Below the pieces are notes generated by a model, which was not told the origin of the DNA, did not search any database, and was given only the letters and a program-made list of their open reading frames with translations. Below are positions 43,901 through 52,662 of a stretch of 64,000 bases of DNA, piece by piece. The stretch is from NCBI GenBank assembly GCA_963834015.1, contig CAWIAG010000004.1:1302001-1366000 (forward strand), read 5' to 3'. The position numbers were made by a program, and so were the translations under genes. This DNA comes from FEN-1297 sp963834015 (GTDB lineage Bacteria > Bacteroidota > Ignavibacteria > Ignavibacteriales > Ignavibacteriaceae). Each line of letters opens with the position of its first letter. The stretch's first letter is position 1.

Positions 43901-45273
43901 ACTAATACTACCCCTATAATTTCTCCAAGCTCGTTATGTATCGGGGCAGCGCTGTCGGCTATAGGAATCTCTTCACCGTTCCTGGAGATTAAGATTGTAT
44001 GATTTGCCAGCCCTGCGCTGATACCCATACTAAATACTTTCTTAACAGGATTTTCAACAATATTACGGGTCTCCTCATTAATTATTTTGAATACTTCTTC
44101 GAAAAGTTTGTTCTTTGCATCCTGTTCATTCCAGCCTGTCAATTTTTCGGCTGTATTATTCATATTCTTAATTCTGCCGTTTATATCAACTGTAAGTACT
44201 CCGTCGCCGATGCTGTATAGAATTGTTCTAAATTCTTCATGATGCTCACGTAGTTCTTTTTCCCTGATAAATAATTCCCTGTATATATTCTTTTGACGGT
44301 AATGAAAATACCAAACAAGCCCACCGGTCAGAATTATAATAACTAAAACTGTGAAAGAAATAATTACAATTTCCTTAAAATAAAGCTGAGCATATATTTC
44401 ATTATCATCTATTTGGGCAATTATTATCCATGGCGTACCGCTTACAGGGCTTATATATGATAATACATTTGTACCATGATAACTGATTCCTTCAAATATT
44501 CCTTTGCGGCCAAGTGCTGCCTGTACGGCGGGAACTTTTTTTGCTGTAAAAGGTATCTCAAGATTTAATGCTGTTCTGCTCCGGTTGTTTAATTCATTCA
44601 AATACAAAACATTTTCGTTTTCTTTTCTCACAATAAGTGTTTCTGATGTTTTACCCGGAACAGGCCATTCTTTTATAAGAGGATATAAGTAAGTATCCGG
44701 ATTAATACGTAAAATTAGAATCGCTGTAACCGAATTATTTTTATCAATTACAGGTGCGATGTAATCCATTAAGATCTCATCATTTGCCGGGGACCTGTAT
44801 AAATCAGTAAATACTATTTTTTTCTCTTTTTCTGCTAGTTTGATGAAATGTGTTGTAATCGAATCTAACTGTTGATGTTTCGGGTCTAATGAAAGAAGCG
44901 GTTTTCCATCAGAATTGCTTAAAATTATATTACTATAATCAGAATTCGCATTAATTAAATTTAATGTATTAATTATTTCAGATTTCAATAAAGATTTTGC
45001 ATCAAAACCCGGCAAATTTTCTACACTACCGACAATAAACGGATTTTGAACAAAAGCTTTGGCATCGGCAAATCTTTCATTATTCCACTTCGTAATTTGT
45101 GAGGTTTTAAGAGTAGCAATTGCTTTCAGTTCGCTATATACCTCGCTTCGGATTGTTTTGACCTCATAGGAAAAATAATACCAGGCGCCGAGACAGAACG
45201 CCATGCTAAAGAATAAAAAAAACGTAATAATATACCGTCGCCCTGATATAATAACATTTGTTTTTGAACTCAT
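40921..45273 (-). CDS. Membrane-bound multi-PAS sensor histidine kinase (Cache-like sensor)
   Basis: A 1,450-aa kinase. Two membrane helices (about 13-32 and 307-330) flank an extracytoplasmic Cache-like sensor of about 270 residues. About seven PAS domains then follow from 345 to 1215, each beginning with an FR-like entry (EEFRTILYSIGDGVLTVD, RFRAVYNASPSAISI, RFRKIFEEHSAVKLLI, RYRQLADNAPLPVAV, LYVAVEQSPVSIVIT, IVFDNVFDGISIF) and ending DITERK-like. HisKA carries H1235 (SIIAHDLRSPF) and HATPase_c has DNGVGMTSDQ and GTGLGLMICKDM. GGAG precedes the ATG. No receiver domain; a stand-alone receiver lies 387 bp upstream on the same strand. The ligand is unknown. Confidence 0.9.
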   Translation of the reverse strand: MSSKTNVIISGRRYIITFFLFFSMAFCLGAWYYFSYEVKTIRSEVYSELKAIATLKTSQITKWNNERFADAKAFVQNPFIVGSVENLPGFDAKSLLKSEIINTLNLINANSDYSNIILSNSDGKPLLSLDPKHQQLDSITTHFIKLAEKEKKIVFTDLYRSPANDEILMDYIAPVIDKNNSVTAILILRINPDTYLYPLIKEWPVPGKTSETLIVRKENENVLYLNELNNRSRTALNLEIPFTAKKVPAVQAALGRKGIFEGISYHGTNVLSYISPVSGTPWIIIAQIDDNEIYAQLYFKEIVIISFTVLVIIILTGGLVWYFHYRQKNIYRELFIREKELREHHEEFRTILYSIGDGVLTVDINGRIKNMNNTAEKLTGWNEQDAKNKLFEEVFKIINEETRNIVENPVKKVFSMGISAGLANHTILISRNGEEIPIADSAAPIHNELGEIIGVVLVFRDKIEEHKADKIIHESEARLKRAELISKSGNWELHLDSQLMHYSEGAEKIYGISKGSLYYETIKSNALPEYRAMLDEARKNLIENNQAYNVEYKIKTADTGEIKYIHSMAEFDSKRKILLGVIQDITERKVTEDILHESEDRFRAVYNASPSAISISEIETGKLIEINEAYEKLFGFSRDEAIGKSSLELGEWVNTDDRKAVIDTILKNKIYRNLEIKFKTKNNSIIDCLLSGGIIRTKNKNFMITIVHDITDLQNAALVIKESEERFRKIFEEHSAVKLLIDFATGNIVDANKTAVEYYGWTKDELLRMNIAEINTLPAEEIKIKMEKAARRTENHFEFSHRLKNGTIRDVDIFSGKVDISGKEYLHSIIYDITDRKLAEDALRQSEARYRQLADNAPLPVAVSSLETGRFLYINKNGFELMGLASTDDYKNYCPKDFYINPKQYDEILEVLKKEEHVSNFEVELKNLKDRHITALTSSLITTFENNPAVFITLYDITERKHSEEEIRKLYVAVEQSPVSIVITNPNGDIEYINQKFTELTGYTSEEVRNQNPRVLKSGEQTPEFYKNLWDTIISGKQWRGNLHNKKKNGELFWESASISPVLDEKGAVTNFIAVKEDITDKLITEERLQIVFDNVFDGISIFSENEDTNKRKLIDCNKRYALMAGRTREELLSLESTENLYKNLFSDTTNINRLKSLEQESAFQGYFSWIRPDGKENIIEYLGKPIIWRGMKYTIGIDRDITEQKIAERKLEKYSHELQVLNAGKDKLFSIIAHDLRSPFSSLLGLSYIMVNEFESLTPEELKDYNNDIYNSLKKQYALLENLLNWSRLETGQMDFDPEKINLFDKTENVISLLSGNAKLKDIVLFNGTYKDIIVSADSNMLHSVLQNLISNSIKFTNKGGLIKIYSEDAGDNFIQITISDNGVGMTSDQAKNLFGLTAASTFGTNNEKGTGLGLMICKDMVERHGGTIYTNSELSKGTRISFTLPKAV

Positions 45274-45660
45274 ATTAAGCCGCTCCGGTTATATAAATTG
45301 AACTTATCTTCTGCCTGAAGGAGCAGGGAGCCGGGTTTATATCAAGTGGCGCAGTTATTAAATAAATCATTCCACAACTGCTAAACCATTCATATTCATT
45401 AAATATGCGAGTTTTTTTATTGTGTACAGCTTTAAGCGCTTTCATTTACTATAATTATCGGCAGCATTGGATTTTATTAGAAAGAAATTCAGTAAGCGAT
45501 TATTATTGTCTGTAAGCGTGCTAAATCGGGGTGTAAACGTTTGTGATTTAGCCGTTAAGGGTAAGTAATATTTTGGTGGCTTTGCTTTATCTTGCTTCTA
45601 CTTTATAATCTTCTCGCCGATCCGGAAAATAATTTTTAATCTTGCGGAATATTAATATCA
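45274..45660. other. Intergenic region, nothing recognised
   Basis: 387 bp between the kinase start (45273) and the upstream receiver gene end (45661). AT-rich; presumably contains the kinase promoter. No repeat or ORF stands out. Confidence 0.4.
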
Positions 45661-46065
45661 TCAGCCTTTTTTTTCAACCTTGTTCCGTTTTAATTCATCA
45701 ATCCTTTTTAGCCGTTTAGAAATCAGTTCAAGTAACTTTGTAGCAGTTACAGGCTTGGTAATAAAATCATCAGCGCCCAGCTCCATAGCATGTTGGGCAT
45801 CCATTATATTTGCTTTTGCAGTTAAATATATAAAGGGTATATCGGAAGTTTTTTTATTTTTACTTAAAATATTTTTAACTTCAAAACCGTCCATAACGGG
45901 CATCATTATATCGCAAATAATTAAATCCGGCAGGAACTTGGTTGCCAGTTCAATTCCGTCTTTTCCGCCTGATACGCAGCGCATCTCATAACCTTCTTCA
46001 GCAAATATTTCACAAAAATTTTCTCTTATAAAATTATCATCTTCTATGAAAAGTATTTTTTTCAT
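45661..46065 (-). CDS. Stand-alone receiver (single-domain response regulator)
   Basis: 134 aa, only a REC domain. All canonical residues are present: acidic pair in FIEDDNF, phospho-Asp in LIICDIMMPVMDG, Thr/Ala switch in YLTAKAN and Lys in FITKPVTATKL. The short C-terminal tail is basic (KRNKVEKKG). It lies 19 bp after the MASE1 kinase gene, so they are probably co-transcribed, with this protein as phospho-acceptor. Output would be by protein interaction, since there is no effector domain. Confidence 0.9.
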   Translation of the reverse strand: MKKILFIEDDNFIRENFCEIFAEEGYEMRCVSGGKDGIELATKFLPDLIICDIMMPVMDGFEVKNILSKNKKTSDIPFIYLTAKANIMDAQHAMELGADDFITKPVTATKLLELISKRLKRIDELKRNKVEKKG

Positions 46066-46084
46066 TTATAAAGCCCCGCAATTA

Positions 46085-49000
46085 TTAACTATTCTTATTT
46101 TCTTTTTTAATCTTTACGAAAAACTTTGTGCCTTTACCCGGTTCACTTTCAAGTGATAATTCGCCGTTATGCAATACCACGTATGTTTTTACTATACTTA
46201 GTCCTAAACCGGTTCCTTTTATACCGGCGGTGTTTTGGGCTCTGTAGAACGGTTCGAATATATTATTTATATCTTCTTTCGGTATCCCTATGCCATTGTC
46301 TTTAATTGTAAATATAATAAATTCAGAATCATCTTCAACCAATAAAGTTATATCTCCTCCGTCAGGTGAAAATTTGATCGCGTTAGTCATTAGATTGCTT
46401 AATATATGACTGAGCAGCTTTGGATCAGCGCTTATATCTTCATATGAAAGTTTATATTCAAAAATTATGTTATGACTCTTTAATGCCTGCAATTTCACCT
46501 GTTCTATAATTTCGGCTGAAAATTCTTTTAAATTTAAGGCGGAAGGATTAAAATCGGTTTTGCCGCGGTCACTTCTGCTTAATGTCAGTACATCATCAAG
46601 AATTTCTATCATATTCTGAACCGATAACTTAATTTTATTATAATGGCCCATAAGCTTAGTTTCATCCCATTTCTTGTGGTACCTTTCCAATAAATCTGAG
46701 GATGATAAAATAGTTGTAAGAGGTGTTCTGAATTCGTGTGAAGCTATTGAAATAAAATTGGTTTTCATTTCATTAAGTTCTTTTTCTTTCTTAAGCGCAT
46801 CTAATGTTACTTTTTCCATTTCTTTTTGGTTTGTAATATCAATCAACATTGCGGTAATTCCTTCCGGCTTTTTACCGGGCAAGCCGAAAGATGATTTATA
46901 AACCATTAATGAGATGTATCCATCTTTTTTTGTTTTAGCAACAGTCTCATAGATAACTGTATCGTAATTATTTATAACTCTTTCATCAGACTGATTTGAA
47001 AGGTTTGCAACTTCAATCGGAGCTATATCAAAAACAGTTTTCCCCAAAATACTACTACGCATCATGCCGGTATATTCTTCAAAAGCTTTGTTTATTTCAG
47101 TATATCTGAGATTCGTATCTTTAACAAAAATTGGATTTGGTATTGTATCTATAAGAGTTCTGAAGAAAACATTCTGCCTGGTTAATTGTTCCGTTTTTTC
47201 TTCAACAAGATCTTCAAGATGCTCGCGGTACTTGTTTAGCTCCTTTTCTTTTTCAACTTTTTCTGTAATGTTTTTACCGAATACGGATATTCCGAATACT
47301 TTGCCTTCTGCCTTTAGAAGGTTAAAAGTTAATTGTAAAATAATCGTTCCGGCATAAACATTGTATTCCGCAGTATATGAACCTTCTTTGAGCGCCCTTT
47401 TATAAAATCCTTTCCATTCGTTAATGAAATCATCACTTGGAAAGAGATCTTCCGGAATCATGCCTGGTTGAATCTTTATACCTCGTAGATTAAAAAAATA
47501 TTCATACAAGCCGTGGTTGTATATAAGAAATCCGAATTTATCGGGATCAACGGCCCAAATCATATCAACTGTGCTATCAACAATAGCATTAGTCAATGCA
47601 TAAGACTCACTGAGTGCTGATTCTGCATGTTTACGTTCTGTAATATCCCTAATCATTCCCTGGACATAGTGGTTATTTCCTATTATTAAATGTGTTTCAC
47701 TTATCGAGGTAAAAAAAGTTGTTCCGTCCTTCCGGAGTAATTCGACTTCTATAATTCCCGATTTATTTTCTTCGGCAACCTGGGTGAACAATTTAAGAGG
47801 AACTGTTTTAGGCATTAAATCGATCACCCTCATTTTTAAAAATTCTTCCTGTGTGTATCCGGTCATTTTGCAAAATGCCGAATTAACCATTAAATATTTG
47901 CCCTTGAGATCTGCAATAGCTATTCCTTCATTACTTTGTTCGATAATTGCCTGAAATCGTAAATTAATTTCATATAAAGCCAGTTCAGCTTGTTTGCGTG
48001 CGGTAATATCCAGTGTAACTCCTTCATAATGATGAAGGACACCCTCATTATCCCGTACACTCTGCATACTAAGCAATAACCACAGAGGCTGCCCGTCCTT
48101 ACGCAGGCATTCTAATTCATTGTTTTCAATAAAGCCTTCTTTGTTCAGCGCTTCAATAATTTTCACACTTTCTTCAGGGTGTGCATACACCTGCCGGCCT
48201 ATATCTGTTATAGTGCTGATTATTTCTTCGGCGGAAGCATAGCCGAACATCTTTACGAAAGCAGGGTTAACGCTTAAAAACCGGCCCTGGTTCAATTGGA
48301 AAATCCCGCTTGGGGAATTTTCATATATGGTGCGGTATTTTTGTTCGCTTTGCAACAAAGCTTCTTCCGCATTCTTGCGTTCGGTGATGTCGATCGCTGT
48401 ACCCAGAAATCGTTTAGGACTTCCACCTTCAAAGTGCATAAGTCCCTCCAGTTCCAGCCAGCGCTCCACACCTGTTTGTATACCTTTCACTCTATACTGG
48501 ACGAAGTATTTTCCATCGCCGGCAGGATCCATCAGGGGAGCAATAGCCGATTGCACTTTTTCTCTATCGCCGGGATGAACCCCCTGCAAGAAAAGATCAT
48601 AGGTAATAACCGTCCCGAATGGCAATCCCCAATACTCATAAACGCGTTCATCCCAAATGAACTTGTTATTTATAACATCCCACTCATGAATGCCTATCTG
48701 CGCTGAATGTAGAGCCAGTTCTAATCGCAATTTGGAATCGAGTAGCGCTTCTTCAATCTGCTTATTCCCGGTAATATCAATATTTGTTCCGATCATTCTT
48801 AAAGGTTTATTGTTCTTATCTCTGAGAGTTTGAGATGAAGCTTTTATAATACGAACTTTTCCATCAGGACGAACTATCCTAAACTCCGGGGCATATTCTT
48901 TCTCGCCTCTGAACGCAGCCTGAATTTCTTTTTCAACAAAGTGCTTATCTTCGGGGTGCAATGTATTAAGCCAGGCTTCATATGCACCGTTGAAGTCCTC

Positions 49001-50029
49001 CTTGCGGATTCCATACAGTGCATACATACTTTTATCCCAAATGAGCTCATCTGTTACAATATCCCAATCCCATATACCGATATTTCCGGAAGTAGCTGCT
49101 AATCTTAAACGTCCCTCGCTAATGTTTAATTCTTTTTCAGAAGATTTTATGCTGTTAAAACCCGCATTCATCAAATATGCTGTTATAGCCAGGAAAGCAA
49201 AAAACAACTGCAATTCCAACAAACGCAATGTAAAATCAATATTTGTCCCTGACCAGGGGGTAGGTCCATAAACAATTGCCGGATTAAACATAGTAATACC
49301 CAGCAAAATTAAAAGAGTCAGCGTTATTCCGCGCAAGTTCGATCTGATTGCCGGCCAAGCCATTAGTGCAACCAGGAAATACGGATGAACCAGAATTGAA
49401 TTGCTACTATCGCCCTTATGGAAAATGAAGTAAGAAACCAGTGACCACACAATTAAAAAAGCCAAACTCTCTATAATTTTTTTAGAACTTATATTTTTCA
49501 ACAGGTCATTATACCTGCCAACCCAACTGACAATAAAGGGTCCAACCAACAGGATGCCGAGACCATCGCTGATAAACCATGACATCCAGGACCGGGTAAA
49601 CGGAACTCCTCTTGTCAATACCGCAGTACCTGCACCAATACAGGAACTTAATCCATTGATTAATATTGCACTGGCGATCAATGCCACAACTTCCTTCAAC
49701 TTAGTAAATTTATGGAACTCGCCGCTGACCCGGAGTATCAGCCAGGCGCTTCCCAGCGATTCAGCCATATTTCCGGTCATATACCCAAAACTTGTTATGA
49801 ATGTGCGGTTTGTCAGTAGAACATCTGCCGCGATGCCCGAACAATAAAAAGCTAATGTCAACAAAGGCCAATACCGCCGCTTGTTTAGCAGGAATGCTGC
49901 CAAACCAATTCCGCCGGCAGGCCAAAACAACATAATTGTACTTCCACTATCCGGGAAGAAAAAGGAAATCCCATGTGCTGTGAAATAGGTAAGCGCTATA
50001 ATTATAATTCTGAAATAAATGTTCCTCAT
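46085..50029 (-). CDS. MASE1-domain multi-PAS sensor histidine kinase
   Basis: A 1,314-aa integral membrane kinase. An N-terminal MASE1 sensor (about 1-300, eight or so membrane helices; ALTYFTAHGISFFF, LFWPAGGIGLAAFLL, ISDGLGILLVGPF) is followed by a linker and about six PAS domains (IGIWDWDIVTDELIWD, IGIHEWDVINNKFIWD, ENSPSGIFQLNQG, QSNEGIAIADLKG, STVDMIWAVDPDKF, TIPNPIFVKDTNLRY). HisKA contains H1098 (SIASHEFRTPL) and HATPase_c has DNGIGIPKEDINNIFEPFYR and GTGLGLSIVKTY. Its partner receiver follows 19 bp downstream, and a second receiver-containing ORF lies 81 bp upstream. MASE1 ligands are unknown. Confidence 0.9.
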   Translation of the reverse strand: MRNIYFRIIIIALTYFTAHGISFFFPDSGSTIMLFWPAGGIGLAAFLLNKRRYWPLLTLAFYCSGIAADVLLTNRTFITSFGYMTGNMAESLGSAWLILRVSGEFHKFTKLKEVVALIASAILINGLSSCIGAGTAVLTRGVPFTRSWMSWFISDGLGILLVGPFIVSWVGRYNDLLKNISSKKIIESLAFLIVWSLVSYFIFHKGDSSNSILVHPYFLVALMAWPAIRSNLRGITLTLLILLGITMFNPAIVYGPTPWSGTNIDFTLRLLELQLFFAFLAITAYLMNAGFNSIKSSEKELNISEGRLRLAATSGNIGIWDWDIVTDELIWDKSMYALYGIRKEDFNGAYEAWLNTLHPEDKHFVEKEIQAAFRGEKEYAPEFRIVRPDGKVRIIKASSQTLRDKNNKPLRMIGTNIDITGNKQIEEALLDSKLRLELALHSAQIGIHEWDVINNKFIWDERVYEYWGLPFGTVITYDLFLQGVHPGDREKVQSAIAPLMDPAGDGKYFVQYRVKGIQTGVERWLELEGLMHFEGGSPKRFLGTAIDITERKNAEEALLQSEQKYRTIYENSPSGIFQLNQGRFLSVNPAFVKMFGYASAEEIISTITDIGRQVYAHPEESVKIIEALNKEGFIENNELECLRKDGQPLWLLLSMQSVRDNEGVLHHYEGVTLDITARKQAELALYEINLRFQAIIEQSNEGIAIADLKGKYLMVNSAFCKMTGYTQEEFLKMRVIDLMPKTVPLKLFTQVAEENKSGIIEVELLRKDGTTFFTSISETHLIIGNNHYVQGMIRDITERKHAESALSESYALTNAIVDSTVDMIWAVDPDKFGFLIYNHGLYEYFFNLRGIKIQPGMIPEDLFPSDDFINEWKGFYKRALKEGSYTAEYNVYAGTIILQLTFNLLKAEGKVFGISVFGKNITEKVEKEKELNKYREHLEDLVEEKTEQLTRQNVFFRTLIDTIPNPIFVKDTNLRYTEINKAFEEYTGMMRSSILGKTVFDIAPIEVANLSNQSDERVINNYDTVIYETVAKTKKDGYISLMVYKSSFGLPGKKPEGITAMLIDITNQKEMEKVTLDALKKEKELNEMKTNFISIASHEFRTPLTTILSSSDLLERYHKKWDETKLMGHYNKIKLSVQNMIEILDDVLTLSRSDRGKTDFNPSALNLKEFSAEIIEQVKLQALKSHNIIFEYKLSYEDISADPKLLSHILSNLMTNAIKFSPDGGDITLLVEDDSEFIIFTIKDNGIGIPKEDINNIFEPFYRAQNTAGIKGTGLGLSIVKTYVVLHNGELSLESEPGKGTKFFVKIKKENKNS

Positions 50030-50110
50030 GGATAATCTTCTGAAAGATGGAAGAGTTTTTTCCGCTAATCAACTCATATATGTTCTCCGGATAAAAATTT
50101 ACAATTGTAA

Positions 50111-50548
50111 CTAAACTATCACCAATGCTGTAAAGAGCTGTGCGGTGCTATTCTTCGCCTTATCGGGACTTCTTTTTGTACCCGCACTGGACAAAGTAAT
50201 TACAACCATGAAAAGCAGTTGAAGTGAATCAGATGGTTTTATTAAATAACCATATGGTGAGACCTTTTTAGAACGCTGAATACTATTTACATCTGCACTT
50301 ACTGTAATAAAAATTATTGGTATATCGGTAATTTTATGATTTTTTTCAGGAGCTTCCATGCCGTCTATATCTCCGCCCTGAATGGTGTCCGTTAGAATAA
50401 GTTCGGGTTGCAGGGATTTTACAGGACGCAAGGCATCTTCTGTAGTTTCTGCATATTTAATTAAATCAAAGCCGAAAACTTCAAGCGCTTTTTGAATAAA
50501 ACTGACTGAATTTAATTCCTCGTCCACAACAAGTATTTTAATATTCAA
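50111..50548 (-). CDS. Receiver-domain protein with a decayed C-terminus
   Basis: A REC domain with VVDEELN, the phospho-Asp in LILTDTIQGGDIDGME and the Lys in YLIKPSDSL. I choose the TTG at 50546-50548 (product starts NIKILVVDEE; about 145 aa) because GAGGGAAAGG precedes it; the frame is open to 50674 but the extra residues are not receiver-like. After the REC the frame ends in an unrelated tail. A shifted frame over the last bases reads HRTALYSIGDSLVT, the start of a PAS domain, so this seems to be the remnant of a REC-PAS hybrid kinase cut down by frameshift and deletion. It may still make a receiver. Confidence 0.65.
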   Translation of the reverse strand: MNIKILVVDEELNSVSFIQKALEVFGFDLIKYAETTEDALRPVKSLQPELILTDTIQGGDIDGMEAPEKNHKITDIPIIFITVSADVNSIQRSKKVSPYGYLIKPSDSLQLLFMVVITLSSAGTKRSPDKAKNSTAQLFTALVIV

Positions 50549-50897
50549 TTCCTTTCCCTCTTTACGTTTTGCGGAAATATAAATACCAATTCTTATTATT
50601 GCTGAATTATGTATGAATTGTAAAACCGGCGTGGTTGAACTAATTAACTGGCATATCCTGCTTTGGAAGTACAATTGAAACGATAATTCCGTTAACTCAC
50701 CGATTTAAGTTAAATATTCCGGCTATTAAAGTATATAGAGAAGAAATATTAAAATGCGCGGTAATTCAGGATATTATCTTTCTATTGTTTTATAAAATTA
50801 TTCTACGCTCCGGCTTGTGCTTAATATTTGTAACAAAACAATTCACTAATAACTAATCTGGGATTCCTTTACGGGTTAAACCGGATATTTTTCCCAA
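50549..50897. other. Intergenic region, nothing recognised
   Basis: About 350 bp of AT-rich sequence between the receiver remnant and the flavin oxidoreductase stop. No repeat, hairpin with T-run or credible ORF was seen. Confidence 0.35.
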
Positions 50898-52220
50898 TCA
50901 CATTTCAAAAATTCCCGCTAGATTACAAGCCGCCCATTTACCGCTCTCTGCCGCGCCTTCACTGCACGGAATGCTCATATAATCGCCTGCAAGTATCACC
51001 TTCATATTTTTATTCCACGTCTTTCTGTACAGATCTATATCACGGCTGCGGCCGATTGGCGACCGGGGTTCTGCCTGCTGCCAGCGGTTAAAATGTGCGA
51101 AACTTATTCCGCTTTCTATTCCAGGGAAGAAACGCTGAAGGTCCGGGATTACTTCGGATAGTACTGCATCATCCGGCTCATTTATTAACCGGCTGCCCGC
51201 AGCGCCGCTTAACATTATATTAAGTAATTCACCCTGCGGCACATGCCCCCGGCATTTTTGCGATTCAAAACTTATTGCTGCTATCACATGCCGCTCCCGG
51301 CGGGGAATCAGCAGTCCGTAAATATTTTTCCGTACTTTCACTTTTGAAACTCCGTCCGGAACGGCAAAGTTAATGTTTATAGTGCTGCTGTATTCTGTAT
51401 TCAGCAGCCGGTTCTCCACGTCAGTTCCCGGTTGATATAAATGCCTTACTGCGGGCGTGGTCGCGGCTAAAACAATACCATCGGCTTCAAGCCAGCCTGC
51501 AGGAGTTTTAACTTTCACCCCTGAACCGGAGGTGTCAATAGCTTCAGCAGGAGTGTTCGTATAAACTTTTAATTTTCCGGCAAGCGTTTCCGTAAGTATC
51601 CCATTGCCGCCTTCAAGAGCAGTTACACTCTGTCCGCGTGCACCGAAATTCCACACTGCTGCAGGCCATGCGCGTGACATATTCTCAGGGGCTTGAAAAT
51701 ACAACCCCTCCAGCATTGGTTCAAAAATATATTCCAGAATGTTTTTGTCAAAAGTTTTTTCAATCCATTCTGCTGCATCAGCAAAATCCAGCGAGTGCCA
51801 TTTTGAATAGTTACTCAGGGAAAATTGTTTAGTCTTGCGGGATAGTGAACGGCCGGCAGCAGCCAGCCTGAATGCATCACGCCAACTGAGCAATCCGCTG
51901 CCGGCTACAGTCCAGGGATATTTAATATTTGTCCGGCGTACAGAACCCCCGCGCACAGTACCTGTCCAGCTTGAAATAACTGAAAGGTTCTTTTTCAAAC
52001 CAAGCTCATTTATCAATTCATTTATTACGGAATATTCGCCTGACAAAAACTGAACGCCCCTGTCAAGTACATATCCGTCGCGCCTGTCTGTGCTCATACG
52101 CCCGCCCGGGCGGCCGGATGCTTCCAATACTGTTACATCTGCGCCAAATTTTGACAGGTAGTAAGCAGAGGTAAGCCCTGCAATTCCTGCTCCTATTACA
52201 ATTACCGGTCTGATTGCCAC
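50898..52220 (-). CDS. FAD-dependent oxidoreductase, protoporphyrinogen oxidase/amine oxidase-like
   Basis: A 440-aa flavoprotein. The N-terminal dinucleotide-binding fold has VIGAGIAGLTSAYYLSK (GxGxxG) and E-SGRPGGRMST with the conserved GGR. VLDRGVQFLSGEY follows, then ALEGGNGILTETLAGKL, the DGIVLAATTPAV strand and a C-terminal FAD contact VILAGDYMSIPCSEGAAESG. This layout is that of HemY-like protoporphyrinogen oxidases, phytoene desaturase relatives and monoamine oxidases. The substrate cannot be fixed; no heme or carotenoid genes are nearby. The start is GTG (52218-52220). The coding sequence is noticeably more GC-rich than its neighbours, which may hint at transfer. Confidence 0.82.
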   Translation of the reverse strand: MAIRPVIVIGAGIAGLTSAYYLSKFGADVTVLEASGRPGGRMSTDRRDGYVLDRGVQFLSGEYSVINELINELGLKKNLSVISSWTGTVRGGSVRRTNIKYPWTVAGSGLLSWRDAFRLAAAGRSLSRKTKQFSLSNYSKWHSLDFADAAEWIEKTFDKNILEYIFEPMLEGLYFQAPENMSRAWPAAVWNFGARGQSVTALEGGNGILTETLAGKLKVYTNTPAEAIDTSGSGVKVKTPAGWLEADGIVLAATTPAVRHLYQPGTDVENRLLNTEYSSTININFAVPDGVSKVKVRKNIYGLLIPRRERHVIAAISFESQKCRGHVPQGELLNIMLSGAAGSRLINEPDDAVLSEVIPDLQRFFPGIESGISFAHFNRWQQAEPRSPIGRSRDIDLYRKTWNKNMKVILAGDYMSIPCSEGAAESGKWAACNLAGIFEM

Positions 52221-52662
52221 GATGTTTCTTAAGTTTTTTGTTCAGAAAAAAATATAAAAATCCTCTTATTTCACTTATTAAATTATCAAATTCATTTGAA
52301 ACAAAACATGTGAATTATCAAAATAATTAATTAGTATATGATTGAACAAATTATAATCCTGATAGTAATAAATAAAAGCGCCCATAGCTTCAGCTATGGG
52401 TATAGGAAAAACTAACAAGAAGAAAAGTCGTTTTAACAATTTATTATAATTATAAAATTTTTCCAAAAAAAGGTAAGTCGTTGAAACGACTATGAGAATT
52501 TGAGGAACTATGAATACCCACGAATGAATTCGTGGGCTGCTTTTGTATTATTTGGTTAATGAACTAATCTTTACGGTTGCAGATGAAGAGTTGCGAATTT
52601 CCCCTTTTATTAAAAAAAATATTGTAATAATATTGTATATAATTTATCCGGGTTTTATAAAA
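52221..52662. other. Intergenic region with a triple-hairpin element
   Basis: 442 bp that include the three-hairpin repeat at 52379-52540. The open frame continuing upstream of the 52663 start (to 52543) is poor in coding character. No other gene. Confidence 0.45.
52379..52540. repeat. Composite of three near-perfect hairpins (REP-like)
   Basis: CCCATAGCT-TC-AGCTATGGG at 52381-52400, AGTCGTT-GA-AACGACT at 52476-52491 and CCCACGAAT-GA-ATTCGTGGG at 52517-52536, separated by AT-rich spacers. Each has a two-base loop. A half-copy of the middle arm (AAGTCGTTTTAAC) lies at 52425-52437. The shape resembles REP/BIME arrays mobilised by Y1 (RAYT) transposases. Confidence 0.6.

Noticed and set aside
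50549..50674. N-terminal extension of the receiver at 50111
   Set aside because: Residues are not receiver-like and the better ribosome site lies before the TTG at 50548.
52543..52662. Forty-residue N-terminal extension of the metalloprotease frame
   Set aside because: It begins before the repeat-rich leader and lacks signal-peptide character; a normal signal peptide starts at 52663.
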